Source: Spirogloea muscicola
Lineage: Eukaryota > Streptophyta > Zygnematophyceae > Spirogloeales > Spirogloeaceae
Reading direction: 5' to 3'
Length of the DNA stretch: 35,318 nucleotides
NCBI GenBank assembly: GCA_009602725.1
Contig: WELB01000221.1
Coordinates: 112,348 to 147,665, forward strand
Part shown: one piece after another, positions 1 to 9,190 of the stretch
How the letters are laid out: every line of letters begins with the position of its first letter
Numbering within the stretch: position 1 is the first letter of the stretch
Notes under the pieces: generated by a model
Seen by the model: the letters and a program-made list of their open reading frames with translations, nothing else
Database searches by the model: none
What the model was told of the DNA's origin: nothing
Position numbers and translations under genes: made by a program

Positions 1-475
1 TCCTGGAAGTATGTCCCCTGGCCAGAGCCAGAGGCAGCAGCAAGGGCTCGGCCAGCACGCAGGTGCAGCGCACGGGCCATGGACCTCTGCAGCGAGACGG
101 CCAGGCGCATGCGATACACCTGGGCCAACGACCCGGCGGCGGGGAAGTCCACCGGCTCCCCATGGAAGCGGCGGGCAACGGCGTGACGAGCAAGTTGGTG
201 GAGCAGTTCGAGCCACTGAGCACCCAACGCCCCATGGGTGTCGATAGCCAGAGGGAAGAACGCGTCGGCTGGCGGATGGTCGGCGTACTTGGTCACCTTT
301 GCGCGAGCGGCGCCTTCGACCGCATACCCAGCCTGGGTGGCACACGTGGAGGCCCCCACAAGCAGGTCCGGACGAGGCGGTGGATTGGCCGTCTGTGGAC
401 GGGGCGGCGGTGCGGCGGGGCGCCGCATGGCGGCCATGGGCGGGGCCACTTGGCGTGGCCACTCACAGCGATGGC
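1..475 (-). mobile_element. LINE ORF C-terminal fragment (truncated by window edge)
   Basis: Read on the minus strand, one frame runs from about 475 down to the window edge and matches the C-terminal part of the LINE proteins elsewhere in this window. It has a K-Y-A-D-H-P-P motif, then P-L-A-I-D-T-H-G-A-L-G (equivalent to P-A-A-I-D-T-F-G in the larger copies at 2.3 and 25.4 kb), then an R-M-R-L-A-V-S-L-Q-R stretch and A-G-R-A-L. The upstream RT region is absent, and the 3' end lies beyond position 1. It belongs to a different subfamily from the two large copies because it aligns only at these motifs. Family-level assignment rests on within-window comparison. Confidence 0.7.
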
Positions 476-849
476 TTTGAAATCAGAGGGTGCTGTTTCT
501 TCTGAAGGAGGGATGGAGCTGTATCCATTGCAGCCCCGTATCTATCAATCACTGCAAGTTTTCCATTCATTGTTCTACAGAGCATTTCTACACTTCCACG
601 CACTCGTGAATTCTGAGAACGATCAAACTGGATATCTGGAGTAGCTGTCATGTTTCCTTCCATCTTCTCGGATACGTCCCAGTGGTGGTGTGTTGGAACG
701 CAAATACATGAAAGATAGTTCCATTCCTTTGATTCGCTCCAAAATGACTTGCATCTTCTGCCCGTCTCTCCCCTCCAGCGGCTTTCTCCTCTCTGTAATA
801 CTCCCACTCTCCTCTTCCCTTTCTCCACCTCTCCCCCTCTACCTCTGAA
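476..849. other. No gene recognised (LINE-flanking sequence)
   Basis: This stretch has a short copy of the hairpin-related motif at its left edge (tggccactcacagcgatggc, about 459-478) and a C/T-rich run at 760-845. I see no convincing exon or RNA gene. The C/T-rich run directly abuts the plus-strand LINE fragment that follows. Confidence 0.4.
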
Positions 850-1692
850 ATGCAGCACTGTTTCGACTACCCCCGCTGTGATCACCTCCTACCAGCCGCA
901 GTTGACATCTTTGCTTGCACAGGTCTTCGTTCCAAGTCCTACTCGGCATGGCTGTTCAAGGCGGCTGAGATGGGCTTGCCAGCAGCAGATCTACTTTCTT
1001 GCGCCGTCGTGTGTCAGCCTGTTTGCAAGCTCAGGCTTTTGCTTTGCAAAAGGACGCTTGACGACCTTTAGGTGGTGGCAGAAAGGCTTGGCATTGCGGT
1101 CCACTACTTGGACGTAATCCAGCGACCTCTAGGTGCCCATTGGTGGCTGTTAAGCGGGTTGGGCTGAGGAGCAGGCGATGTATGTGGAGATGTGCTTGCC
1201 TATGTACTTGGCCACTCAGGCCTTCCATCACTTAGCACAGTTCTTATTCCCTTCTGACCCCTCCACTCTCTTGCCCTCCCCCACCTTCTCCCTCTTTCTC
1301 AGTCTCTGTGTGTGGACATTGTTCACTATTTGTGGGCTGGCTTTCCAAAGAGAGGATTGATGTCATATACATCTTCTACCCTCTAGGTCTTCCAGATGCG
1401 GCTCTCCGTGTTGCTTCAACGCTCCCTTGCTCATGCCGTCCACTCGCGCGCGGGCCGTGCTCTTGTTGCTGCTTCCGGGTCTCGTCTGCCTGCATGTTTT
1501 CCAGCTTCGAGCTACTCTCACCTGATGTTGCTCACCCGCGGTATTGAGCTTCCTGTGACTTCGTCATGTCTAGTTGTCTAGATGCCTAGCTGTGTGTTTC
1601 CCTTCTTTTCGGCACCTGTTGTAGCTCTTTGGATTTTGTCCATTCCTTTTTGGCTGGCTTCTGCCAGCCCCTCTCTTCTATGGGCGAGCTCA
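850..1692 (+). mobile_element. LINE 3' fragment with 3' UTR and terminal hairpin
   Basis: From 856 the plus strand encodes a stretch parallel to the large LINE copies (D-Y-P-R-C-D-H-L-L-P-A-A-V-D, then G-L-P-A-A-D-L-L). After a disrupted interval (about 1070-1390, which includes a copy of the tail motif gcctatgtacttggccac) the C-terminus resumes at 1396 with M-R-L-S-V-L-L-Q-R and A-G-R-A-L. It ends near 1546 in L-L-T-R-G-I, then continues. About 110 bp later comes the hairpin ggctggcttctgccagcc (1651-1668). The segment 1500-1692 is almost identical, in opposite orientation, to 16920-17115, so this 3' end was mobile recently. The interruption suggests nested insertion or recombination between subfamilies. 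Confidence 0.7.
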
Positions 1693-1932
1693 TTCTTCTT
1701 ACGCCAAGGGCGACGGCTGTGAAGAAAACTTTCGTGTATTTGAAACAAACGAAGGCCAAATGGCCAAGTTCAAAGGCAAGGACGTCTTAAGACCTACCTA
1801 ACCTACAGCAGATCGACCCGCTCAGTAACCACGGGTCAAAATATTTAATGTCGCTTCTTGAAGCCTGAATGCTAGATGGCAGATACAAAGCCCTTCTGCC
1901 ACCGACTAGAGCTCAAGCCTCATTGTGGCCTC

Positions 1933-1970
1933 ATTGTGGCTTTCATAGCGATGGCTGTGAAGGCCACAAT
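1933..1970. repeat. Short perfect-arm hairpin
   Basis: The arms attgtggc (1933-1940) and gccacaat (1963-1970) enclose a second nested pairing, ttcatagc against ggctgtgaa. The inner part matches the recurring gatggctgtgagaggccagc motif seen in many places in this window. It probably derives from the LINE-tail hairpin family rather than acting as a gene regulator. Confidence 0.5.
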
Positions 1971-2126
1971 CCGATGAAGAATGGACGAGGTGCGAAGAGG
2001 CCAGAACACCCTAAACCACATAGCTTCCCAAGTGGCTACTTAAAACGGGTGCTCAGTTGCTCCTGGTCAGCGGCCGCAAATGAGAGTTTGCCGAAAGACT
2101 CTTTCAGTAGAAGGAAATCGTGTGTA

Positions 2127-4680
2127 GTAAGAGATGGGGAGGCCATGTGTGGCCAAGTACAAAGGCAAGCACATTGACAAATGTACGTCACCTGCTGCTA
2201 AGCTGACCCGCTCAGCAACCACGAGTCAGCACATAGAGGTTGCTAACTGATGCTCGAATACCGGACGGCAATCGACAAGCTCTTCAACTAGTAGCCAAGG
2301 CTCGACTAGCTTTCTGATGCAACGCATGAGCCTGAGCTCGCTGCAGACAAGCTGACACTCGACGTCGCAAAAATGACAAATATATAGGCTGCCGGCATGC
2401 CCATCTGGGCTGGAAGCATATCCTCGCGTCGTGCATATCCCAGACTCGCTATGTTCTCAAGTAGGGTATGGAAGCGAGGACCCAAGCAGCCAAAAGTGTC
2501 GATTGCGGCCGGGAGAAGGTGGTCGCTGCGGGTATAGTCAGAGTAGTGTCGGAGCTTTCTCTGCTCAGCACCTCCCACTGCGTGGCCAGCAATGTGTGTG
2601 GAAGCGGAACTCTTGTATGCCTCGGTCACCACCACATCCACCAAGGCTCGTGGGCCTCCGCCAGGTTGTACACCCACAATGTCCAGGGTGCGACGGTGAT
2701 GGCGACCCTGGGAATCTGTGGTGATGGGCATTAAATTGCTTACTTCCACAATGGCGCCGTAGCCGGCGTCGCGCATCAAGCCCGCCAGGGCGTCTCGTAG
2801 GAGATTGTGGACGCCCACCACCTCATGGCCTGTGGGACACCGCAGCATGTGGGAGGCTAGGTCTCCGCCTCCGCACGGAAGCCACACTCACACTGAGTTA
2901 CTCCAATCAGGCCGGTCGGAGGCAGGCGCAAAAATAGCCGGAGAAGCGTCCGAAATGCTTCAGGGCTGATTTTGAAAGCGTTGTGGATTGCGTGTGTGGT
3001 GAGCCAATCCGTTGCCCCAAGCGTTGCGAGCGATGTGAGACATGCCAGACTCCTTGGATTGGTCTTGCTATCCGGCATCGTCCTCAACGCCTTGCGACAC
3101 TCGTCCTCAACCGCAGCAACGAGTCTGGCCTGTGCCGCTTTGTCTGGTGCTTGAGCAAGCGCTGAGAAGGGGGTGAGGAGGGGTTGTAGGGAGGGGAAGG
3201 AGCAGAGTGCTGACTCCCGGTGCTCCTCAATTGCACTTGGGATGCCAAGGAGCCTTCCTCCACCTCGGCTGCAGGGCCGGCCAGGCAAGGGAAGTGCAAG
3301 GGAAGAAAGGAGGCAACCTGGTGCCAGCAACCGAGAAAGGCTGCCTGCGTCTGCGCCGTCTGTTCAAGTGACCGGCAGCCCAGGCCGCCCATTCGTGTGG
3401 GAAGGGATGCCTGCAGGGAGGATGAAGGTGAGGGGAAGGATGGGTGTTGAATCAGGGAAGCCAGGGTTTGCAGGAGGGAGGTGTCGAACTCCTTGTACAG
3501 CTCGCCCACCATGTCCGTTGGGGCGACTGTTCGCTGCAGGTAGCCAGCTCGTTGACCAATGCAGCAAGTAAGGATGGCCGGCGCCAGCTGCGGATTTCCG
3601 AGGACAGGAAGGGAGGGGGAAAGGGCAAGGTGTTGCTGCAGACGTTCACGTAAGTCCTCCGCAACGTGGGATGGAGTGCCAAGGGGAACTTTGAGAACAG
3701 CCAGCCCATTGGCAGGGGTCTGGCAGCCTGGTGGGAGCTGGAGGTTGGTGGGGAGGCCGTGTGGTGACCATGCCACGTTCTTGGTGGGGCAAACCCGCAG
3801 GCCCACTGTGCAGTTCGTGTACGAGCAAGGGATAAGTAGCAATAACTGCTGACGGTGGGCCGACGACATGTGAGTCGTCGGCGGAGGAGGGGAAGAGGAG
3901 GTTGGGGTGCAGGCTCTGGGTGCGCCGTAGTGCCCAGGAATATGCCAAGGCGAAAAGTATGGGGCTGAGGGGATCTCCCTGGCGTGTGCCAGCTGTGGAC
4001 CATAAGGTCGTCCAAGACTCCTCTGAACGCCACAGCAGCCGCCCTGGCCGGCCAGAGGCCATGAGGAAATATGGAATCAAGGACGGGAAGTGATCACGCA
4101 GCTCCTCCATGATGGCGCTGCGCTCCACAGTGTTAGATGCGTTGGCTATGTCCAGTCCAAGGACCATGTGTGATGGGTTGACATCCAGTGCTGCACGGAT
4201 CCCGTGGACGAGGGCCTCTGCCCCGCAGGACATGCCAGCACCAAACTGGTGGTGTGAAAAATGGGTCGACAGCTGGGACTTTAGCTCGCCGCACAAAGCC
4301 TTGGTCACCAGCCGCATGATAACTTCTGTCATGGCGATGGGCCTCACACCAACTGACGGCTTGGCCAGAGCCAGCAGGTGGCTGGAGTTGAGAGCGTCGG
4401 CGATGCGCGGGGGAAATGGTGGCTCTGGTAATGTGCCGGCAGGTGGAGAGGAGCAGGGAGAAGCTTCTTTCGTCTTCATTTTGGAAGATGTCTTGTAGGT
4501 GCTCGAAGAGCCATCCAGAAGGGCTCCAGACACCATTCGGGGGGCTTTGGTGAGGGCCGTGCGGAGCGCCTCTGCTGAGAGGGCGATGGATGTGAAACGA
4601 AATTTGTCAGCCCTGTTGTAACCCAGAAGCAGCTCTCGTCCCCTTGATCAACTCTGGTCAAGCAGCTCCCTTACCCCTTG
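2127..4680 (-). mobile_element. LINE retrotransposon copy 1 (RT plus C-terminal endonuclease-like region), degenerate
   Basis: This minus-strand relic is collinear with the copy at 25155-27545. The RT region (about 4536-3700) shows the P-I-A-M-T-E, L-G-L-D-I-A-N-A and T-R-Q-G-D-P-L-S-P-I-L-F-A motifs. The catalytic box reads S-S-A-D-D rather than Y-A-D-D, so the first active-site position is mutated. Frameshifts split the frame near 3850, 3450 and 3170. Downstream, C-E-C-G-F at 2910-2895 begins a C-x-C-x9-H-x4-C zinc motif, though its context is shifted. This is followed by an R-R-T-L-D-I-V-G / L-V-D-V-V-V-T segment resembling the restriction-endonuclease-like domain of early-branching LINEs. 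The ORF ends before 2306, and the 3' UTR continues to about 2127. Copy 1 extends about 150 bp further 5' than copy 2. It is non-autonomous. Confidence 0.85.
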
Positions 4681-4689
4681 GCCATGGAC

Positions 4690-5040
4690 ATCCATGGATG
4701 TTACGAGGGTCGGTGGTCCTCGTTACTTTCGCTGCTGGCCTCTCAGGCTGACCAGCGGCGCCGCGAACAGGGTGCAGCACCTCCTGGAGGCTCGGTGCCT
4801 TCGGGTCTTGTGTCCTGCTACCGCATGCGTTTATCTACGTGCCTATAGTGGTCCCAGGCGATGCAAAGCAATCGTCGGGCTGGTCGCGCCCTTGCAGCAG
4901 CCTCTGGCTTGCGCAGCGGGGTTGCTCTCCCTCCTTTCAGCATCTGGCTGGCAGTGTACAGCCGATTTTTAAATATCAGCAGCCGCTTGATATATATTTC
5001 AGCTCATCTGACTTCCCACTGCTGACACGGGGGTACTAAG
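4690..5040 (+). mobile_element. LINE 3'-end fragment
   Basis: The plus strand encodes S-L-L-A-S-Q-A-D-Q-R-R-R-E-Q-G and later G-L-V-A-P-L-Q-Q-P-L, ending at 5036-5038 in L-L-T-R-G-Y and a stop (ctgacacgggggtactaa). A related copy lies at 14573-14833 in the opposite orientation, so the two could pair as a 10-kb-spaced inverted repeat flanking the PI synthase and IF-2 genes. A degenerate hairpin motif (ctggctggcagtgtacagcc) lies within it near 4947. Only the very 3' part of an element is present. Confidence 0.65.
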
Positions 5041-5082
5041 GGCGCCCTTGCTGCCTAGCCTGTCGCTCCGTCATGATCACCT

Positions 5083-5553
5083 GTGTACATCTGGCTGGCT
5101 TTCACAGCCGCTCTTCTAATATCAGCATCTGCAGTCTTCACATTTCCCATTCACTTTCCCCTCTCGGAGCTTCGCTGCCGGGCCCGCCGTCGGGTGCGGC
5201 CAGCCGGGCCCGAGGTGCACCGTGTGAAGACCTCGAGGCGTCGCGGCGAGGCGGCGCCGCCGCTCTACCTCCAGGCCGCAGCTGCCGCCCGCTCTTGCGG
5301 CGCCTTCGTGGACCGGCATTTGAGAAGAGATCCTCGTCCGAACGAGAAGCAGCTCCTCCCAACTGGGGTGGTGGCTGCGACGTTCACAAGATCGGTCAAG
5401 GTCTCTCACAGCGATTGCCGACTTGTGGAAGAGCTTGTTATCGACGCGAGCCTCCATCACGCACGGGTCGTCGGCTTGCTCGCGGCTTGCGTCGTGCCCA
5501 TCCCAGTGCTGCTGGCTCGTCGTCTAGGAAGCGCCGCTCATGGCACTAGCTGA
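5083..5553 (+). pseudogene. Possible protein-kinase N-lobe relic
   Basis: An open frame of 156 codons has a second half that reads like the start of a kinase domain. It contains L-P-T-G-V-V-A-A, then S-V-K-V-S-H-S-D-C, then an E-E-L-V-I-D-A-S-L-H-H-A-R-V-V-G-L-L-A-A-C-V stretch. The last stretch resembles the helix C and beta-4 pattern (E..I...L.H..V..L.....) of serine/threonine or tyrosine-kinase-like proteins. The VAIK-type lysine is replaced, no HRD or DFG motif follows, and the frame stops at 5551. An overlapping frame is also open, reflecting high GC. The first half is low complexity. It is best treated as a captured or decayed fragment sitting between LINE ends; identity is uncertain. 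Confidence 0.3.
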
Positions 5554-6106
5554 AGTCAGCGCCCGATGATGTGGGGTGAGCGCCTACAAATCGTCGCCGT
5601 AAGCGCTGGGGAAATGGTCTCTCGGCTCTGCTTCCGTGCTGCTGTGTTGCCGGGAGGACGAGCAGTTTGGACAAGTAAAAGGCAGAAACGTGGGGTAGGT
5701 ATGTAAGTGGAGCAAAGCAACCTCTATAGAAGGGCCTCAGACTTCCTCGTCCTTCAAACAAGATCTCCCTTAAGGCTTCACTTAGTGCAAGAGCAACCCT
5801 TTAAAGGCATTCTGGTTTTGGTAAGAATGTATTTCATGGTTTGCGTGGAACACATACACAAGACACCAAATGAAAATGGTCTAACAAAGAGGCATTGGTA
5901 TACTACTCTGAAAGAATCGGGCATGACATGAGCTGGGCAGCCACTATCTAGTACAGTAAGAGTTGAAACTGCACTGCATTCTTAAGCTAGAAGCACTGTA
6001 CTTCATGGCTATTAACAGCAATCTAAGTCTGGATAAGAGACTCAGCTCTTGGACTGTGCATTATCATAGCTAGGACCTAAGGCCCCAGACTATTATGTAC
6101 AAACCC
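5554..6106. other. Intergenic, 3' flank of PI synthase
   Basis: AT-richer sequence with no convincing exon on either strand. Its right part is probably the 3' UTR of the minus-strand PI synthase gene. No repeat of the hairpin family was seen here. Confidence 0.4.
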
Positions 6107-7808
6107 TTACATTGCTTTGGGCTTGTTGGCCTCAACGCAGTCCGTCGTTACCATGGAATTCATGAGCCGCCCAATGGTCCACAGCTCCACGGCCAGGCAG
6201 TACACGCGCCCATAGACGAGGACAATGCCAAGCCAGCCAGCAGACAGCATGCTGCGAGGTGCGAAGGTCCTCAACCAGAGCCACAAGGGCAAGAAATGTA
6301 GGCCCGATATGACCAAAACTCCTGCCGGGCTGCAACAGTCCCCTTCAGCTGTGTCAGAATCTACTGGAGCTCTAAAAGAAGCAATTCCTACATATGAGAC
6401 GAACCAGCTACAGCAGGTCTTCAGGGTGCCACGACTAGTTCATAAAATGACTAGTCATGCACAAGTCACAGATGCAGCAACTTTACTACTGCAGCAGACT
6501 GCTTGCATTCCAGCGGGCCACCACGAACTATCTTCACGGGGTTGATTGTTGAAGCCACAGTGACTTACCAGAGTGCTAGTATATGCTCAATTGCCTGTGG
6601 AAGTCATTAGCAATGAGACACAGATCCGAAGCCGAGGGGGAGTGAAGAGTCTGACCAATATGGAGTGCTCACCTTCTGAAGCCGTTCTGGAGTACACGCG
6701 AGACCCAAGGTGGTGCTTCCGTGAAGCAGCCGGTCTTCCAGGCTGAACCACCCTGGCTGTGTGTTGCCAAGAAGCACAGCCACTCGATGCAGGGCACAAT
6801 CACTGAAGTTGGGCCGTCAATAGCCGAGGCCCACATTGCTGTCCTGATGGAGCAATCCAGCGCTACGTCCAAGAATGCCCCAAAGGATGACACCTGCACG
6901 TACAAGCTGATTTAGCTTTTCTGTCTTACATCATATTTGAAGAGTCTAGGTATGTCAAGGCAAGTGGTGTGACGGCAGACTAGTTCTAAATGACTTCAGC
7001 AGGCAGTCCTACGTCCCACACTGTAAAGAGCTGCCAGGTTCTTTCTTCCTACGAGATTAGTCAGAAGAGAAGCCTCTAAGAAATTGGCCTTTCCTTCAGA
7101 CTCGCGACAGACTATTGACAAATGCTCAAGTGTACATATTGCTTCATCCTGCCACTTGCTGTTTACAGATGAATTCCGAGCGGGCATCAAGATGTAAGCT
7201 TGCACACCGCAAGTGAGACTACACTTTGACGAGGCAAACTAGCAACCAGCACAACAACACAGCAAATCTTTCTTAGCAGTGGCCTTCTAAAATCTGGTGA
7301 CATCTGAGGCGGTACAGAACAGCGGGGCTGTTGCTAAAACATTCTAAAAAGGCTCAGGGGTGAGTATAGAGTGACCTGCTTCAGCAGGCGAGCAGCGTAG
7401 CCATCGACGCCGTCGAGAAAGAAGCAGAGCAAGTAGAGGCCAGCAAAAACCCGCGGGTGCTTAGAGCCTATGAAGGTGAATGCGACGGCCATCATGGCCG
7501 CTCTGGCGTAGTCGATGACGTTGGGCACGTAGAGGAGCACATAGAGCTTGGCCTGCCATCTGACGTGCTCAGGCCACGCAGCTGGCCCACTTGCTGCCCC
7601 TGCCCATGCACTGTTAGCGTATGTTAGCTCGCTACACAAACACGGCCATCAGATGAGCTTACAGACTGTCCACTTACCATTGCTAACCTCAAACCCAATT
7701 ACATCTCATTTAAGATCCTATTCTAAGTGCGAGCTATAACTCACAGAATGCAGCTTGACAGAAACAACGCCACTGACCTCCAGGACCGGAAGCGGACGCC
7801 TCTGTCAT
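6107..7808 (-). CDS. PIS1: CDP-diacylglycerol--inositol 3-phosphatidyltransferase (PI synthase)
   Basis: The enzyme joins CDP-diacylglycerol and myo-inositol to make phosphatidylinositol, normally in the ER membrane. I resolve four exons: 7808-7778, 7599-7376, 6893-6673 and 6329-6107. The phases match at all three introns and the total is 699 nt, 232 aa plus stop, close to the usual plant length of about 225. The CDP-alcohol phosphotransferase signature D-G-x2-A-R-x8-G-x3-D-x3-D is exact and spans the exon 2/3 junction (D-G-Y-A-A-R ... G-A-F-L-D-V-A-L-D). Family-typical L-Y-V-P-N-V-I-D-Y-A-R, E-W-L-C-F and A-P-P-W-V are present. The C-terminus is hydrophobic (V-L-V-I-S-G-L-H-F-L-P-L-W-L-W) and ends V-E-A-N-K-P-K-A-M. 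The ATG at 7808 gives the family-like start; an in-frame ATG at 8054 would add 82 basic residues. Confidence 0.92.
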
Positions 7809-8054
7809 GACAGCACGACGCTTGCAGCCAGTGTTACCAACTCGAGCCCCTCCTCGGCGACGGTGACAGTATCGCCGTTGCGCCTTCAGGCCGACAGGCT
7901 GAGCCTGCAGCAGGCCTGTGCCTGAAGCATGGCCGGCTGAGCTCCGTCTGAAGCTTTGCCAAAGTCTTGGTGGACTCGAGCTGAGGACGTCGCGGCGGAG
8001 CTCGGCAGCCGCTGCAGCGAGCGCGCGGGAGTATTGCAGCGCCCCAACGCTCAT
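7809..8054 (-). other. In-frame N-terminal extension or 5' UTR of PI synthase
   Basis: The frame of PI synthase exon 1 stays open upstream to an ATG at 8054 without a stop. The 82 extra residues begin M-S-V-G-A-L-Q-Y-S-R-A-L, are rich in alanine, arginine and serine, and are poor in acidic residues, as in organelle transit peptides. PI synthases usually lack such an extension, so this may be translated 5' leader, an alternative isoform, or simply untranslated. Confidence 0.4.
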
Positions 8055-8071
8055 AGATGGCGGGGTTATGG

Positions 8072-8089
8072 GGTTTAGGGTTAGGGTTT
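8072..8089. promoter_or_regulatory. Telobox-like element upstream of PI synthase
   Basis: The plus strand reads ggtttagggttagggttt; on the gene's strand this is AAACCCTAACCCTAAACC, 18-35 bp before the ATG at 8054. Two and a half telomere-type units match the plant telobox (AAACCCTAA), known from promoters and 5' leaders of growth-related genes. It could instead be a relic of telomere repair. Confidence 0.55.
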
Positions 8090-8204
8090 GGCGGACGGAT
8101 TCCTCAGCTACTGCTCTTGGCGCGCGCAGCGCTGCTTGCAGTGGCCTGGTATTTTTAACAATAAGTTAGAAGATTGTTAGTAGAATAGAGTAGAGGACCA
8201 GCTT

Positions 8205-8900
8205 CTCCAATTTATGGCAATGGCTGTGAGAGGCCAGCCCAATGGACTGTACGACGAAAGAAGGAATGTACCAGGCCTTGGAATAGAGTGTGTGTTAAGT
8301 GGCGGAGGGCTTGAGTGGCCAAGTACAAAGTCAAGCAAGGCCTGGAATGATCACAGCACCGAGCTACAGGCTACGGACGAGCTGGTGAGGCAGGCGGCAG
8401 TGAGCGTCCATATCAACGGCAGCAAGTGTGTGCTTGCACCGCACTCCTCAAATGCACATGGCAGCCACTGGCAGCTCTGCTGACGGTGAAGCGGCCAAGC
8501 TTTTCAAGCTCTCTAAGTAGCACTGAACGTGTGCCTCTGAGCGAGTGCCCGCGAGCTACACAATTATCCTCTGTCACCAAAGTCCCTTCTATCAGTCAGC
8601 AGTTGCACAGGAGACCTGCAGAATAAACAATTACCCTTGCCAGCGACTCCAAGACCGCGACGTGCATTGAGGAGATGGAGGTTTGGGGTGAGCCCCCAAC
8701 AAGAAGCACTGCCAGATTACACTCCACCAAAAAGCGCAGTGGCTATGGCTATAAAAGGCCAGCCCATAAGGAAGACGGTGGACAGAATCCAGAGTGGCGG
8801 GAATACGCAGAACACGCAGCTACCCAAGTGGCTACTACACATGGCTATCATGTAATGGAAATTGGTGGCTTGGAGAAGCCAGCCCAAATAGGATGGAAGA
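8205..8900. repeat. Scraps of LINE-tail repeat
   Basis: Two copies of the recurring motif are visible: atggctgtgagaggccagcc (8221-8240) and atggctataaaaggccagcc (8745-8764). A shared tail string, tggccaagtacaaagtcaag (8317-8336), parallels the 3' UTR of the large LINE copies (tggccaagtacaaaggcaag at 2151 and 25176). No gene is recognised in the 8.16-9.19 kb interval. Confidence 0.5.
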
Positions 8901-9190
8901 GGTAGGTATACAGGGAAACCCAACCCAACAACGCACATAACTTGGCAACGACAAGTAGCTACTACGAGCCAACCAGTAATCCCAGTAAAGCGCTTACTGT
9001 GTAGCTACTGCTCTTGACTTTGTGAATACTGGCTCTATTTTCCCACAAGGACCCAATTATGCTACACAATACCTCACATGACATGCCCAAGCAGAGAACC
9101 TAAGATAATGTTGCACTTTCCTAAGGACATGTTGCCCATAATGTACCGCAAGAATGTCGTGAATGATGGACTCTTAGAATTGCTATAGGC

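Noticed and set aside
3084-3869. Multiple open frames on the plus strand opposite the LINE copies (also 25310-26860)
   Set aside because: They are antisense shadows of the LINE ORF; the minus-strand frames carry the RT and zinc motifs.
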